This document shows, one piece after another, positions 12,705 to 23,150 of a stretch of 64,000 nucleotides of DNA; the stretch's first letter is position 1; each line of letters starts with the position of its first letter. Below the pieces are notes generated by a model that did not search any database, was not told the DNA's origin, and was given only the letters and a program-made list of their open reading frames with translations. The stretch is from Trematomus loennbergii (lineage: Eukaryota > Chordata > Actinopteri > Perciformes > Nototheniidae). The stretch spans positions 1 through 64,000 of the forward strand of contig JAAOOA010000445.1 in assembly GCA_012861695.1 (NCBI GenBank), given 5' to 3'. The translations under genes were made by a program, and so were the position numbers.

Positions 12705-12853
12705 TTGTACTGTATGTGTGTGTTAGTTTGTACTGTATGTGTGTGTTAGTTTGTACTGTATGTGTGTGTTAGTTTGTACTGTATGTGTGTGTTAGTTTGT
12801 ACTGTATGTTTGTGTTAATTTGTACTGTATGTGTGTGTTAGTTTGTACTGTAA
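12705..12853. repeat. 24-bp minisatellite inside Harbinger copy 1
   Basis: About six units of TTAGTTTGTACTGTATGTGTG with small changes. It is absent from Harbinger copy 2, so it arose or expanded after the two copies separated. Confidence 0.9.
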
Positions 12854-13983
12854 TTTGCAACATTCATTCTACATGTTAATGGTAAAAGCTTAAACAGTTG
12901 ATTACCTGCATGCCACAAAGACTGATGTTCTAATATTTTTGCACATTTAAGTAGAAATGTAATTGAAATTCTATTTACTGCCTAATCATTGTTCCTTCTC
13001 ATAGTATTATCCTAAATAGTTAAACCTTGTTTCCTCAGAAGGCTTCTCAGACTACATGGAGGATCCCTCAGAGAAACACAGTTTCCACGTTCAGTTCCCC
13101 CCCTGAGAGTAGGCAGCCTGCGCCCGGTCAGTGGACACCATCAGGACCACTATCTGATCACAGAGGATCCCATCCTGACCGCTGCTGCCATACTGCAGCA
13201 AACAGGAGGGAACGGAGGTGAAAACACACTTTATACATTTAGAGCACAAAGAAAAGTGTTGAGTTTAACTATAAAAATATTAGGTTCAACTAACCTAATA
13301 CCGTTATATGAACTTTGCTGTGTTTTCAGCGTAGCTTTGTAAAGGTAACATTTAGCAGCTAAACTGTGGATAACAAGTAAACCACATTGGTTTGTTATTC
13401 AATATGGCCACCAAAAGCTTTTTGAATCATTACATGTCACTTGTTAGACGCTTTTATCCAAAGCTTACCTACTCAATACTGTGGGCAATCCCCACAGGAG
13501 CACTTTGGGGTGAAGTGTCTCGGGGACACAACGACATGCTACACCCTACCCCTACACACTACCCCTCCGTTTGCGCGTTCGCGCGGAGGGTCCGCCACAT
13601 TAAGTGCTGTTCCAAACCAACGAGTGTGGAGAGGTGTGGAGGGGGAGTGGGCTATCAAGCCCTCAAACAGCGAGTCTGCATCGGTGCTGACTTGAGACCG
13701 GTCTCTACCTGACCGGAGTCACGCTGTGTGTGTCCGTCAGGAAACACGCTGTTAAAAAGTAGTTCCAGCAAACATCCACTGATAAATTGCGATGTTAACA
13801 ACCTCATGATAACCTCATATTTTTTTAACTTAGGATCATACCTGTGTTTAGTCTAGAAAAAGGTAAATGTGTGCATTTTATTATAAAGTTGTGTATATTT
13901 ACAGACTGTTGCAAAAACTAAGAAGCTTATAAACATCAGGTTTAAAACTAAAAGAGCTTTACAAAAAAGTAACACAATGAAAG

Positions 13984-14511
13984 ATGTTTGGAGTTTTATT
14001 TGAGTTATTAATTTACATTTTTTGTCTAAGAGAAGCTGATTTGAAACCGTTGTTACATACAGTTACGGCATTTCCTGTTTCTGCCGGAGAGAGGGGAGTT
14101 TGTCCCAAAGCTTGCCGCTGTATTTACTCCCTCCATCTGACAGGAGGGAGCCTCGTTGAGCTGCGAGTGTGGCTACAGACGGAGTTCACTCCGTCACGGA
14201 GGGGTAGGGTCGAGGGAGTGGTTTGGGATTGGGCCTCAGAGGTGGAGATCGCCCACAGTGATGACTCTGACGTGGGGGGCTCTCTGTTATGGGCTGCTCC
14301 CCTTCTGGTATTTGGACAATGTTGTGTCGTTGTTGCGATTAAACTGATCTTGTATCTTGCATATTTCACCTTAGGAAAGTGGGCACGCGATGACAGCTTC
14401 CTTGACACCATGGACTGCCGTGCTATGGTCAGCAAGGAGAATGAGGACCTGCGTCGTTGTGTCCCTGGGCAAGACACTTCACCCCAAATTGCCTACACCT
14501 GTGACAGTTAA
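13984..14511 (+). CDS. Unidentified ORF in Harbinger copy 1
   Basis: A 175-codon frame starting MFGVLFELLIYIFCL. I do not recognise it. It has a hydrophobic N-terminus, a polar middle (EVEIAHSDDSDVGG) and a second hydrophobic stretch (LLVFGQCCVVVAIKLILYL), then KWARDDSFLDTMDCRAMVSK. The first 157 codons are identical at the nucleotide level, as far as I can read, in Harbinger copy 2, where the frame then continues differently (AKEMHDERLLHSHKAQESDD). A possible splice acceptor (TTTCACCTTAG) lies just before GKWARDD, so the upper part may be intron and only the KENEDLR coiled segment coding. Treat it as a candidate only. Confidence 0.3.
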   Translation: MFGVLFELLIYIFCLREADLKPLLHTVTAFPVSAGERGVCPKACRCIYSLHLTGGSLVELRVWLQTEFTPSRRGRVEGVVWDWASEVEIAHSDDSDVGGSLLWAAPLLVFGQCCVVVAIKLILYLAYFTLGKWARDDSFLDTMDCRAMVSKENEDLRRCVPGQDTSPQIAYTCDS

Positions 14512-15057
14512 TTTTGTATTATTGTGATTATATATATATATATGCCACTGTTATTAATACTGACACCTAACTTTGCACAAAGGTGTGTCTGCTGCTGAGC
14601 CTACCTATTGTTATATTATATATATATATTTATTGCCACTGTTATTATATTGTTTTGATACTACTGACACTTATTGATCTGCTGCTGATAAATAAAAGAG
14701 AACCTACATGCACGGCACTAGCACTATGACTGTCTTTGTTTAAACCAGCAGCGGTACACAGACTAACCTGTGTGTGTGTGTAACGTAGTTCTTCAGGTGT
14801 GCATGCTTAACATGTATGTATACAAACGTTTTTAAAGAGCTTTCAACCTCATCCCATTGTCTTTAACACACATTTAACATAATATACTCATTAATATACA
14901 AATATACAGTATGAGTACTGTTTTGATACTGACATTTAATCTTTGCACTAAGGTGTCTGCACTATTGTAATTGTGTCTGTTGACTGGTAAATAAAAGAGA
15001 ACCAAATGCACTGTACAAAATATCAGCTTTATTGTCAATTTACAATTTCCATGCTGT

Positions 15058-15159
15058 TCAGATGCCTCTCCACAACGTTGCTTCCAGGCGAATACAGAGG
15101 AGTTGAAAAGAGCCCTTGGACATTCGGAAATCTTCGATCCACTGCACACGTTGGCACCA
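15058..15159 (-). pseudogene. Harbinger transposase N-terminal fragment (copy 1)
   Basis: The minus frame reads WCQRVQWIEDFRMSKGSF and then QLLCIRLEATLWRGI with a stop at 15058. The motif FRMSxxxFxxLCxxL matches the start of HARBI1-like transposases. The rest of the transposase, including all three acidic catalytic residues, is missing from the element. It is transcribed towards the Myb-like exon at the other end. Confidence 0.5.
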
Positions 15160-15862
15160 CCTCACACCAGGCCGACGTTCTATTGTTCACCCAGAGTTCC
15201 GTAGTATTCGCATATCTGGAACACATACAAAGACACAAATTAGCCCTACATAACTCCATAAATCCTACATTAGATAGTATTAATGTGATTTAATGAACGT
15301 ACCATTGCTGTTCTTTTGGGCGTGATAACGGTCATCATCCTCGGCTGTACAACGGCGAAACATGTCCATCGCGTGTGATTTCGTCGTCTAATCCTTTTGT
15401 TAAGGCTTCTTAACCGCCTTCGCCCCGACTCGGCATTTATATTGCATTTGAATGGTCGATCTGTATTTGTATTTGTGGCTGAGTTATTGGCTTAAATAAC
15501 TCCGTTACGAAGCAGTATAACACGACCATCAAAACGTCAACTCCATACCGTGTAGGTAAACAGAAGCATACAGCGGAAGCGGAAGTTTTTTTTCTTCTTC
15601 TCTCGGTTTTTTGGCGGATTGCAACTTTAAGGTGCATACCGCCACCTACTGTACTCGCCGTGAAGTTGTTTGCAGCCTGCCAGGAAAAGCTAAGCAGAAG
15701 AAGAAGAAGTGACGTCAGCGGCTCATTTGCCTAATCCACCCCCAGGAACTCATTTTGGTGTGAACGCGATCTGCTTTAGTTCGTCAGAACTAAAAGAACT
15801 CTCATGAACTAAAGTTCTCAGGAACTACTGTGGGAAAAGTACTTGGTGTGAACGCGCCTATA

Positions 15863-17215
15863 GTGCTGTTGAGGGCCGGACTAGTAGCCATGATCTGAAG
15901 TCTGATGCAGTTTGGACCATTTTCCATTGACTTAAGACAACATCGTGTTTTACGGCGAGTGATTCGTTGCCATGGAAACGGCATACGATGACATCTCAGA
16001 TTTCACGTAGAGCTGTTGAGGCATGGACCGGTGATATAAAAGTGAAGATTGGGGGACGATGGAACTGTGCCAATTGGATTTACAGCGACACCGTGTTTAA
16101 TGGCGAGGGATGTGTTGCCATGGAAACGGCATATGATGACATCCCATAATTGGCGTAGAGCTGTTGAGGGCCGGACCATTAACTGTCATCTGAAGTCTGG
16201 TGCAGTTTGGAACCTTTTCCATTGACTTAAGACAACATTGTGATGTATGGCGAGGGATGCGTTGCCAAGGCAACAGCTTTTGAGGAAAACTCACTTTTGT
16301 CATATTGAGGTGTTGAGGGCCGGACCATTAACTGTCATCTGAAGTCTGGTGCAGTTTGGACCATTTTCCATCGAGTTATGACAACATTGTGTTTTACGGA
16401 GAGGGATGCGTTGCCATGGAAACGGCATATGATGACACCCCATAATTGACATAGTGCTGTTGAGGGCCGGACTAGTAGCCATGATCTGAAGTCTGGTCCA
16501 GTTTGGACCATTTTCCATTGACTTAAGACAACATCGTGTTTTACGGCGAGTGATTCGTTGCCATGGAAACGGCATACGGTGAGATCTCAGATTTCACGTA
16601 GAGCTGTTGGGGCATGGACCGGTAATATAAAAGTGAAGATTGGGGGACGATGGGACCGTGTCCATTGGAGTTACGGCGACACCGTGTTTTATGGCGAGGG
16701 ATTCGTTGCCATGTTAACGCCATATTAACTAACATCAAATTTGACTTAGAGCTGTTCAGGGCCGCAGTGTTACCCATCATGAGAAGTTTGGTGGCGTTGT
16801 GAGCATGTCAGTTTGAGTTATGACATCATCGTATTCCATGGCGAGGGATGGGCCTAGCATCGAGCGAACGCGAACTTTGGCGCCAAATCACGGCTGCGCC
16901 GTGCGAAAGAAAAAAACTTCCGTGATAACTTTGAATTGCCCATGTCTCGAGAAGCTACCCGACGAATTTCGAGTCGTATGGATAAAGTCCCTGGGAGAAG
17001 ATAGATTTTGCGCGGAGGACGAAAAACGCGTTTTTCCGACGCCAAATTCAAACTGGCCGACTTCCTGTACGTTATTTTGTACCCCTCCAAGAGGCTTTTG
17101 TGTTCGTCTCCGCACCCTAGATATGCGTAGCGAGTTTCGTTCGTTTATGTGAAAGTTAAAGTGGGGGGAGTTTACGTTGTAATGTAATCTATTGTTATTA
17201 TTATTATTGATAAGG
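15863..17215. repeat. Tandem array of ~147-bp units, right part, and its end
   Basis: This continues the array interrupted at 11877, with six to seven more units to about 16790. A distinct terminal segment follows (16840-17170) containing GGCGCCAAATCACGGCTGCG and CCCATGTCTCGAGAAGC. The end near 17190-17212 is rich in TTATTATTATTA. Several short frames on both strands are not considered genes. Confidence 0.7.
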
Positions 17216-17223
17216 TATTTGGC

Positions 17224-17301
17224 TCCCTCTGGCGGTCATTAAGTGTACTCTGCCACCTCACATTTTGCAACAGTACTAGTGTCTTTACGGCAGTTCACAA
17301 C
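17224..17301 (+). other. gpn1: Pre-insertion 5' leader of the gpn1 remnant
   Basis: These bases lie immediately upstream of the LINE target duplication at 17302-17315. Without the LINE they would join directly to ATGGCC at 20547, so they are the likely old 5' UTR or proximal promoter of gpn1. They contain GGCTCCCTCTGGCGG. No TATA box is obvious. Confidence 0.45.
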
Positions 17302-17443
17302 AACATCAGACATCAGAGGAGTGGAGGATGCCGGCCGGAAGAAGGAAGTGAAGTTGGAGACGTGTGGCAGAATACATACAGAAACGGTAACATTGGACTG
17401 TTATTTTGGCGGATTTGCATAAACTGTACATTGAGTGTTTCAT

Positions 17444-18620
17444 CATGTCAACCAGCTCAGATGGTAGCCAAAGAAACAATATGGAATGGATGATATCCAA
17501 AGCTGCGAAGAAGAAAATATCTTTGAGAGAAAGAGATAGTTTAGTAAGAGCTCGAAGTTGGTCGGATTGGTCGGGTGAAGCAAACGAGGCTAAGCAAAAC
17601 AAAAATCAAGAGTCAGTCAAAATGACAGCCAAGCAATGTTGAATAAAGAACTAGAACACAAGTGGAAAGTTGTAATATAATTCAATCAGGATGGTGGGCA
17701 TTACCACCCGATTAAACTTACCAAAGCAATTGAAAAAGAGATTGGAAAAATTTAATTTGCTAAATTCATGAACAACAAGCAGGTATTGATACATGCCAAT
17801 AACAAACAGCAGCAGGAAAGATTCTGGAATGAACTCACTGAATGGGGAGAAAATGAAGGCGCATGTTCCAGGAGCAATGGCAAAACTGAGAGGAGTAATC
17901 TCAGGAGTACCATTGGACATGTCAATGGAAGATGTTAAAAGTGAATTAAAAGGAGGCAAAATAGTGGAAGTCACAAGGCTTAAAAGCAAACGGGATGGCA
18001 CACTCAAAGAAACATTATCAGTTCTCATTCAGTTTGAGAGAACCTTACCTAAGGCAGTACAAATGGGATATTTGAACTTCATGGTTAGGGAGTACATCCC
18101 CAAACCTCTCAGGTGCTACGCATGTCAACGAATGGGGCACACAGCGCAGCAGTGTAAAGGACAGCTAAGGTGTGCGAGATGCGGAGGAAAACACGAGTAT
18201 GGAAAATGTGAAAAGGATGCAAAGGTTAAATGTTGTAACTGCGGAGGAGATCACAGTGCTGCGTTTGGAGGTTGTGAAGTGCAGAGAGAGGCCAGAGAGG
18301 TGCAGAGAGTTAAGATTACAAACAAAGTTTCATACGCAGAAGCAATGAAGAAAGTAAGGGGAACAGTAACAATCAATAAGACCCCTAGTGGAATGGAGCA
18401 GAGCATTACAATACAAAATGTCAGGAACACACCACAAAGTAATCTTCAAATCCAACCCCACAGCGCCACCAAGAGTACAGAGGATGATGATGTTTTAGGA
18501 GTGAAAATCAAAGCCATTGTGGAGGCAGCTGGAAAATTCCTTGACATGAAAGCAGATCAGATACATGCAATGCTAACTATAAATGGAGCTGGGGGAAATG
18601 AAAATCAGAATGAGGGTTAG
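17444..18620 (+). pseudogene. LINE ORF1 (gag-like, CCHC zinc knuckles)
   Basis: The N-terminal part starts MSTSSDGSQRNNMEW at 17444. It is then broken near 17640 by a frameshift, has in-frame stops near 17676 and 17755, and shifts again near 17810. From about 17860 to 18620 the frame is intact: KLRGVISGVPLDMSMED, then knuckles CYACQRMGHTAQQC, CARCGGKHEYGKC and CCNCGGDHSAAFGGC, followed by YAEAMKKV. ORF1 proteins of this type bind element RNA in ribonucleoprotein particles. The stop is TAG at 18618, and ORF2 starts ten bases later. Confidence 0.85.
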
Positions 18621-18630
18621 ATCCTTAATC

Positions 18631-19432
18631 ATGGTGCTGCACATACTACAGTGGAACGCAAGAAGCCTCATAGCTAATGGTCAAGAATTCAAGAAATATA
18701 TATGATCTAGAGGTAGTCCCTGAGGTAATATGTGTGCAAGAAACCTGGTTACGACCTCAATTAGACTTTGTCATTCCAGGATTTAGCTGTATAAGGCAAG
18801 ATAGAGATAATAATCAAAATGGTGGAGGGTGTGCCACGTTCCTCAAAGATGGTGTGGCATATAGGGAGGTGCAATCTCCTGATGATATAGAGTGTATTAT
18901 AGTGGAAATCTGCAACCCTAGGAAACAAGATAACATTAGGATAATCAATTTATACAACCCATGTAAAAATCTAACCACTGATATATTTAAAGAAATAGCA
19001 GGCAATAAACATAGGAAGGAAGTTTGGTGTGGTGATTTCAATGCACACAACAGTCTATGGGGCAGCAACCATACAGACAGTAACGGAAATATAGTGGAAG
19101 AAATGCTGGAGGAAAGAACACTAGTATGCCTTAATGATGGACATGGCACAAGAGTAGATGTACACAGGGGGAAAGTCTCATGCCTGGATCTGACATTAGT
19201 GTCAAACTGTTTGGTCCATACATGCGAATGGTTTGTTTTGAATAACTCCACAGTAGGAAGTGACCATTATCCAGTGCTTACTAAAATGAATACTAATGTA
19301 TATATACAGGAAGGAGGTTGTAACCAGGTGGTGCTTTGCTAAAGCTGATTGGGGGAAATGTAGGATATGGTGTGAGGAGTCGGTACACCTGCTAACATCA
19401 GAGGGAAGCATAGAGGTAATTACAAAATGAAG
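18631..19432 (+). pseudogene. LINE ORF2 endonuclease domain
   Basis: ORF2 begins MVLHILQWNARSLIANG at 18631. A two-base loss in a TA run near 18700 shifts the frame. The rest keeps the full apurinic-type endonuclease set: VICVQETWL (catalytic Glu), NLYNPCKN, VWCGDFNAHNSLWGS (Asp/Asn), SCLDLTLVS and GSDHYPVL (Asp-His). After a second shift near 19320, frames with RWCFAKADWGKC run to about 19428, where the reverse-transcriptase part should begin but does not. Confidence 0.85.
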
Positions 19433-20335
19433 TGGGAATTAAAACAAGTATGTATCTGAATGAAAAGTATTACAATTGCCTACAAATTTACACAGATGGT
19501 TCTAAGAACAAGGAAGAGTGTGTTGGAATTGGTATATACATCCCAGAATTTAAAATATCTATTTCAAAAAGAGCGTCTGATCAATTATCAGTGTACACAG
19601 CAGAAATGCTTGCTGTGATAATAGGATTACAGTGGGTTGAAGAGGTCAGACCAGATAGGGTGGTGATGTGCACAGATTCATTGTCCATATTACAAAGCAT
19701 ACAATCAACAACAACTGCCAGAGAAGACATTCTCATAGAACTGAATCACAGCCTGTTAAGACTCCACAGAGGCGGCATAGATCTGCAGTTCTGCTGGGTG
19801 CCTGCTCATGAGGGTGAAAGGGAACGAGTGTGCTGATAAATGAGCAAAAAGTGCACTACAAAAGGAAATCACATTACCAGTTCAACTTGGAGAAGGAGAA
19901 GGAAAAGCAGTCATTAAGAAGAAAGGGATGGAGATCTGGCAGAAAAGGTGGGAGAAAGACCAGAAAGGCAAAGAATATCACAAAGTTCAAAAGACAATTA
20001 CAATTCATATTTATAAAGAAAGAAACAGAAGGGAGGAAATCACGATCGCTAGACTCAGAATAAATCACACGGCTTTGAATGGTACTCTGTATGTCATGGG
20101 GAAAAGTGACAGTGACAAGTGTGGGAACTGTGGAGTAAAAGAAGATGTAGAACATATCTTGATACATTGTGACATATATAAAGCGGAAAGAGAAAAACTA
20201 AAGGCTAAAGTTTTAGAGGCAGAGAGGGAATGGAGTGTGGTTGGTGTTTTGGGAACAAAAGGAGAGGGAGTAAGAGCTACCAGAAAGGCACTGTTTACAT
20301 TCTTGAGTGAAACTGGGGTAGGAAAAATAATTTAA
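19433..20335 (+). pseudogene. LINE ORF2 RNase H and C-terminal CCHC region
   Basis: RNase H motifs are clear: IYTDGSKN (Asp), YTAEMLAVI (Glu), VMCTDSLS (Asp) and FCWVPAHEG. A two-base loss near 19815 and a TGA at about 19841 interrupt it. The frame then continues through EIWQKRWEKDQKG and ARLRINHTAL to CGNCGVKEDVEHILIHC, the terminal zinc-binding motif of I-type ORF2, and ends at 20335. RNase H follows the endonuclease almost directly. Confidence 0.85.
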
Positions 20336-20546
20336 CATTAGGTCAGGAAAGAACATAGATTTTTATTTTTGTTTTATTTATTTCATGTTTTTTTTTTTTT
20401 GTTGATTTATTTATTTATTTAGATTAGATCATAGGTTAAAGAGTTGGTATGATATGATGATTCATACTCATGTACAGTAGGTGGCGGTAACCTTTTAAAT
20501 TGTTTGCAATCCGCCAAAAACGAAGAGAAGAAGAACATCAGACATC

Positions 20547-20710
20547 ATGGCCTCCGCAGCTCCGGAGGATTTACCGGAGAACCGGGAGGGTTTAGCGGCC
20601 TCAGGAGACACCGGGACACCGGGGGAAGACACACGGACACCGGGGGAAGACACACGGACACCGGGGGAGACACCGGGATGGCTGGATCCCGGACAACAAC
20701 CTTCGTTCAG
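20547..20710 (+). pseudogene. gpn1: gpn1 first coding exon remnant (P-loop exon)
   Basis: The exon ends MAGSRTTTFVQ followed by the donor GTGAGT at 20711. In GPN-loop GTPase 1 the P-loop (GxxxxGKT) is followed by TFVQ, and the next exon starts RLT, exactly as found at 53096. Here the P-loop Gly and Lys codons read Arg and Thr (20687-20692), which should abolish GTP binding. An ATG at 20547 opens MASAAPEDLPENREG in a different frame from the P-loop. The strand that should precede the P-loop is replaced by about three 21-bp repeats (GACACCGGGGGAAGACACACG). The A of the ATG is the last base of the LINE target duplication. I judge it a decayed exon. The alternative is a fast-evolving but spliced copy. 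Confidence 0.6.
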
Positions 20711-20990
20711 GTGAGTTAGCACCGGGAGCTAACAAGAGCTATCGGGAGCTAATGGGAGCTAACTGGAGCTAACCGGAGCTGATGCGAGCTAGCTGCTTCT
20801 GCCAGGGTAAAAACAGTATAAAAACAGTATCAATATAGTATTAAAAACTGTATTCAAACAGTGTTTAAAACGGTATGAAAACAGTATCAATATAGTATAA
20901 ATACAGTATTAAAACTGTTTTAAACAGTATAAAAGCCTGCATATAAAACAGTGTTTCAGCACAGGCTGTACAACAAAGGTGATTCAATAA
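20711..20990. repeat. GGGAGCTAAC and CAGTATAAAAA short repeats in intron
   Basis: 20725-20795 holds about seven copies of GGGAGCTAA-like decamers. 20810-20940 holds many copies of AACAGTATAAA/AACAGTATTAA. The second motif also surrounds the solo LTR at 42190-42715. Confidence 0.75.
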
Positions 20991-21041
20991 ATACACGCTG
21001 GTCCAAGTTACTGGGAGATATTAGTAGATCACAAGTTAGAG

Positions 21042-21840
21042 CAGGCGCTGTGGGAATTGTAGTCTTTTATAGTGTGTTGACTACAGACGTCACAATTAGG
21101 TGGCCTTTCTTATGAAAACAAAAATACTGGCTCTAACACGTATATAACCTAAGATTCTCGTAGACTGGAATCTTAAGTTCTTGAGTAAATGTACTTAGTT
21201 ACTTCTCACCTCTGCTATGAACCTACGTAGTAGCTGTACATTTGTTTTGTTGTGTCTGTCGGTTGTATTGAGTTGTCTTGATTGATCATTAAAGTGTTCT
21301 CAAAGCTGGTAAAGGTGCAGCTAGTTTGAATGACTTTGTATACTGCAGGGTAGCTTGTGAATTTACTCCAGGTGGAACTAAAGTCTGATTTAACACTTGA
21401 TTATATTTCACATCACACATCCACATCTGTAAAGTAACCTTGAACCTAATATTTAAAAGAAAAGGTTTAAAAAAGGTATAAACAACATGTATAGCTCAAT
21501 GTCCTGAAATAGCTGAGTAAGTTAATAGTGGAATGGTTTGTGCAGCTGAAAGTAGGCTGAAGGAGTTAGATATTAAATGTAAGTAGTAGTGAATGCATTT
21601 TACATCTCTTACAGCAGAGTCACCCACAATCAGAGTTTCAGGCCTAGTCGTTAGCTTTCCCTCTAGCCTTTTACTTTTGGAGTAGCTATTGGTCCTTACC
21701 CTGCTGTGTGAAGAGGACAGGTTATCCAGCTCATCAGAAAGAGATCTCCGGTTCTGTGTCAGTGGAGCGTATCTGTTCTGGATTGGCACACTTGGTGGTT
21801 TAGGAGGATTGTTTGTAGTTCTCCCTTTAGCAGCTGTCCA
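21042..21840 (-). repeat. Inverted copy of 63195-64000
   Basis: The reverse complement of this block matches the end of the window nearly base for base, including TCCAGTCTACGAGAATCTTA and CACTACTACTTACATTTAAT. It includes the broken LINE ORF1 end described below and a sequence found in the Helitron-like elements (CTCCTTCAGCCTACTTTCAG). The match may continue beyond 64000. Confidence 0.85.
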
Positions 21841-22229
21841 CGGCTGCTTCCTGGTATGAATAGGGGTTGAAGAGGCCCTCTTCCTGGGTGATAACAATGC
21901 AGGCCAGCCGGTCGCATTACAGATTTCAGAGCGCTGGGCTCTGTCTGTTATTCATTCTCCCAAATCCCATGGAAATGATTTACTCTTCGGCCTTGCACCC
22001 AGAGAGTTCGAGGGAGGACTACCACTTGTAGATTTATTACCCGGTACACAGCCCTGCTGTTCCTTGGAATCCTTGTAGCTGCTAGCTAGCTGTAAGTTAG
22101 CATGCCCTTTTCCATTCTTTTGCACTGGTAAAGTGGTGTCATTCCAACCTAGTCCATTCACTTCCACGTTAGCTTCCAACCGTTGCATTTTCATTTCCAA
22201 CACTGCCATCTTCTTCTTGATTATTTCAG
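21496..22229 (-). pseudogene. LINE ORF1 fragment (CR1/L2-type, coiled coil plus GDS motif)
   Basis: The minus frame starts MAVLEMKMQRLEANVEVNG, a short coiled coil, and runs through NSLGARPKSKSFPWDLGE to a stop. After a shift it reads PWTAAKGRTTNN, NRYAPLTQNRRSLSDEL and TLIVGDSAVRDVK. The last motif is the start of the SGNH/esterase-like domain found in ORF1 of several fish CR1/L2 LINEs, here cut off at once. An internally deleted relative lies at 63120-63420. Confidence 0.65.
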
Positions 22230-22295
22230 AGACACAGCCGGAGAAGGAGCTCTGAGAGCAGCATGGAGGAGAACAAAGAGACCCCTGGAGCTCAG

Positions 22296-22682
22296 GTCAG
22301 TGTGCACTCACAATATATTCCTATCACTGTTATCCCCAAATGAAAGATCACAACCTGTTTATAAAATACAATATGAATGCCCAATATGGTTAGATATAGG
22401 TTAGAACGTTGTTGTATACGATACGATAAAACTTTAATGGTCAGATCAAGTCTGAAATGTGACTTGCATCACAGCAGCTCCATGTGTAACATCAACATAA
22501 ACAACAAACAGTAACATAACAGCAGGATCAGTGAGAGAAACCTGCTCAAAGAGCCTTCAGCGTGCTTTGATCTGGATTCAGCTCTGTATTTACTGAGAGG
22601 ACTGACTGGAGCACAAAGGATGCTTCAGTCTGACTTTATTGAAGCTCCATTAGATGGTAGCAGTTCATATTCTCTGTTCAGG
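22296..22682. other. Non-coding interval with a retroelement tail
   Basis: 22420-22440 reads ATACGATACGATAAAACTTTA, which resembles the 3' tail of a minus-strand LINE or SINE. I see no gene in the rest. Confidence 0.35.
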
Positions 22683-23150
22683 GGCCTCATTTATGAAACT
22701 TTGCGTAGGATTCACGTGGGAAGGTGGCGTACGTAGGACAAAGCAAGTACATACGCACACAAATATTCCGATTTATAAAACACTGCGCACGCACGTCCTA
22801 CGCCGGGACAATCACAATCAACTCGAAATGCGGCGCAGCTTCTGCGGGCTTCACGTAACGCCCATATTTGCCTATAAATAGTCAAAGAAACTCCCGTATT
22901 AATATCCATTCAGACTGACTGCAGGAAGAAGATCGCAGGAAATGCAGATAGAACATCTAAAAAATACTTTTCACACCGACTCAGATGTTGGTTCTTTTGG
23001 GGAGGTGGAGACAAATCATATTGTTTGGTGGATGCAGTTTGAACCAGAGTAGCAGCATGGAGGTCGGATCCTCACCAAAATAAATAAATAAGTGGTCCGA
23101 AAAAAGTGAATGACCAAAAAAATATACACATAACCTTCCTCAGGCAGTGT
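22683..23150. mobile_element. Harbinger-like element fragment (GGCCTCATTTATGAAAC end)
   Basis: It begins GGGGCCTCATTTATGAAAC and contains GGTGGCGTACGTAGGAC and TACGCACACAAA, the terminal pattern of a widespread fish Harbinger-like family. 22980-23110 has unrecognised sequence. The right end was not located. Confidence 0.45.

Larger units (their letters stand above)
11880..15859. mobile_element. PIF/Harbinger element, copy 1 (3980 bp)
   Basis: The ends are AGGTGCGTTCACACCGGAG and GGTGTGAACGCGCCT, with ATA duplicated at 11877-11879 and 15860-15862. Neighbouring array units supply the empty site GACATAGTGCTG. Inside are a Myb/SANT-like exon (12203-12316, +), an unidentified ORF (13984-14511, +) and a transposase N-terminal fragment (15058-15159, -). 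The catalytic DDE core is absent, so it cannot move by itself. Copy 2 lies inverted at 23214-27202 and is nearly identical apart from a few large indels. Copy 1 alone has the 24-bp minisatellite at 12705-12853 and about 300 bp at 13233-13539. Confidence 0.85.
17316..20533 (+). mobile_element. I-clade (I/Nimb-like) LINE, 5' end intact, reverse transcriptase deleted
   Basis: A 14-bp target duplication AACATCAGACATCA flanks it at 17302-17315 and 20534-20547, so both ends are defined. It encodes ORF1 with CCHC knuckles, an ORF2 apurinic-type endonuclease, RNase H and a C-terminal CCHC motif, an order typical of the I group. The reverse-transcriptase region that should lie between endonuclease and RNase H is missing around 19430. 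The 3' end carries CAGTAGGTGGCGGTAAC and CAATCCGCCAAAAA then GAAGAAG, a motif also seen inside both Harbinger copies (15590-15650, 23418-23480). Confidence 0.85.

Noticed and set aside
22230..22295. Possible exon with AG acceptor and GTCAGT donor (SSESSMEENKETPGAQ)
   Set aside because: The splice signals are reasonable, but it has no family match I can name. Its 66-nt length would leave phase 2, whereas the exon at 55379 needs phase 1, and it abuts a LINE boundary. Noted as unproven.
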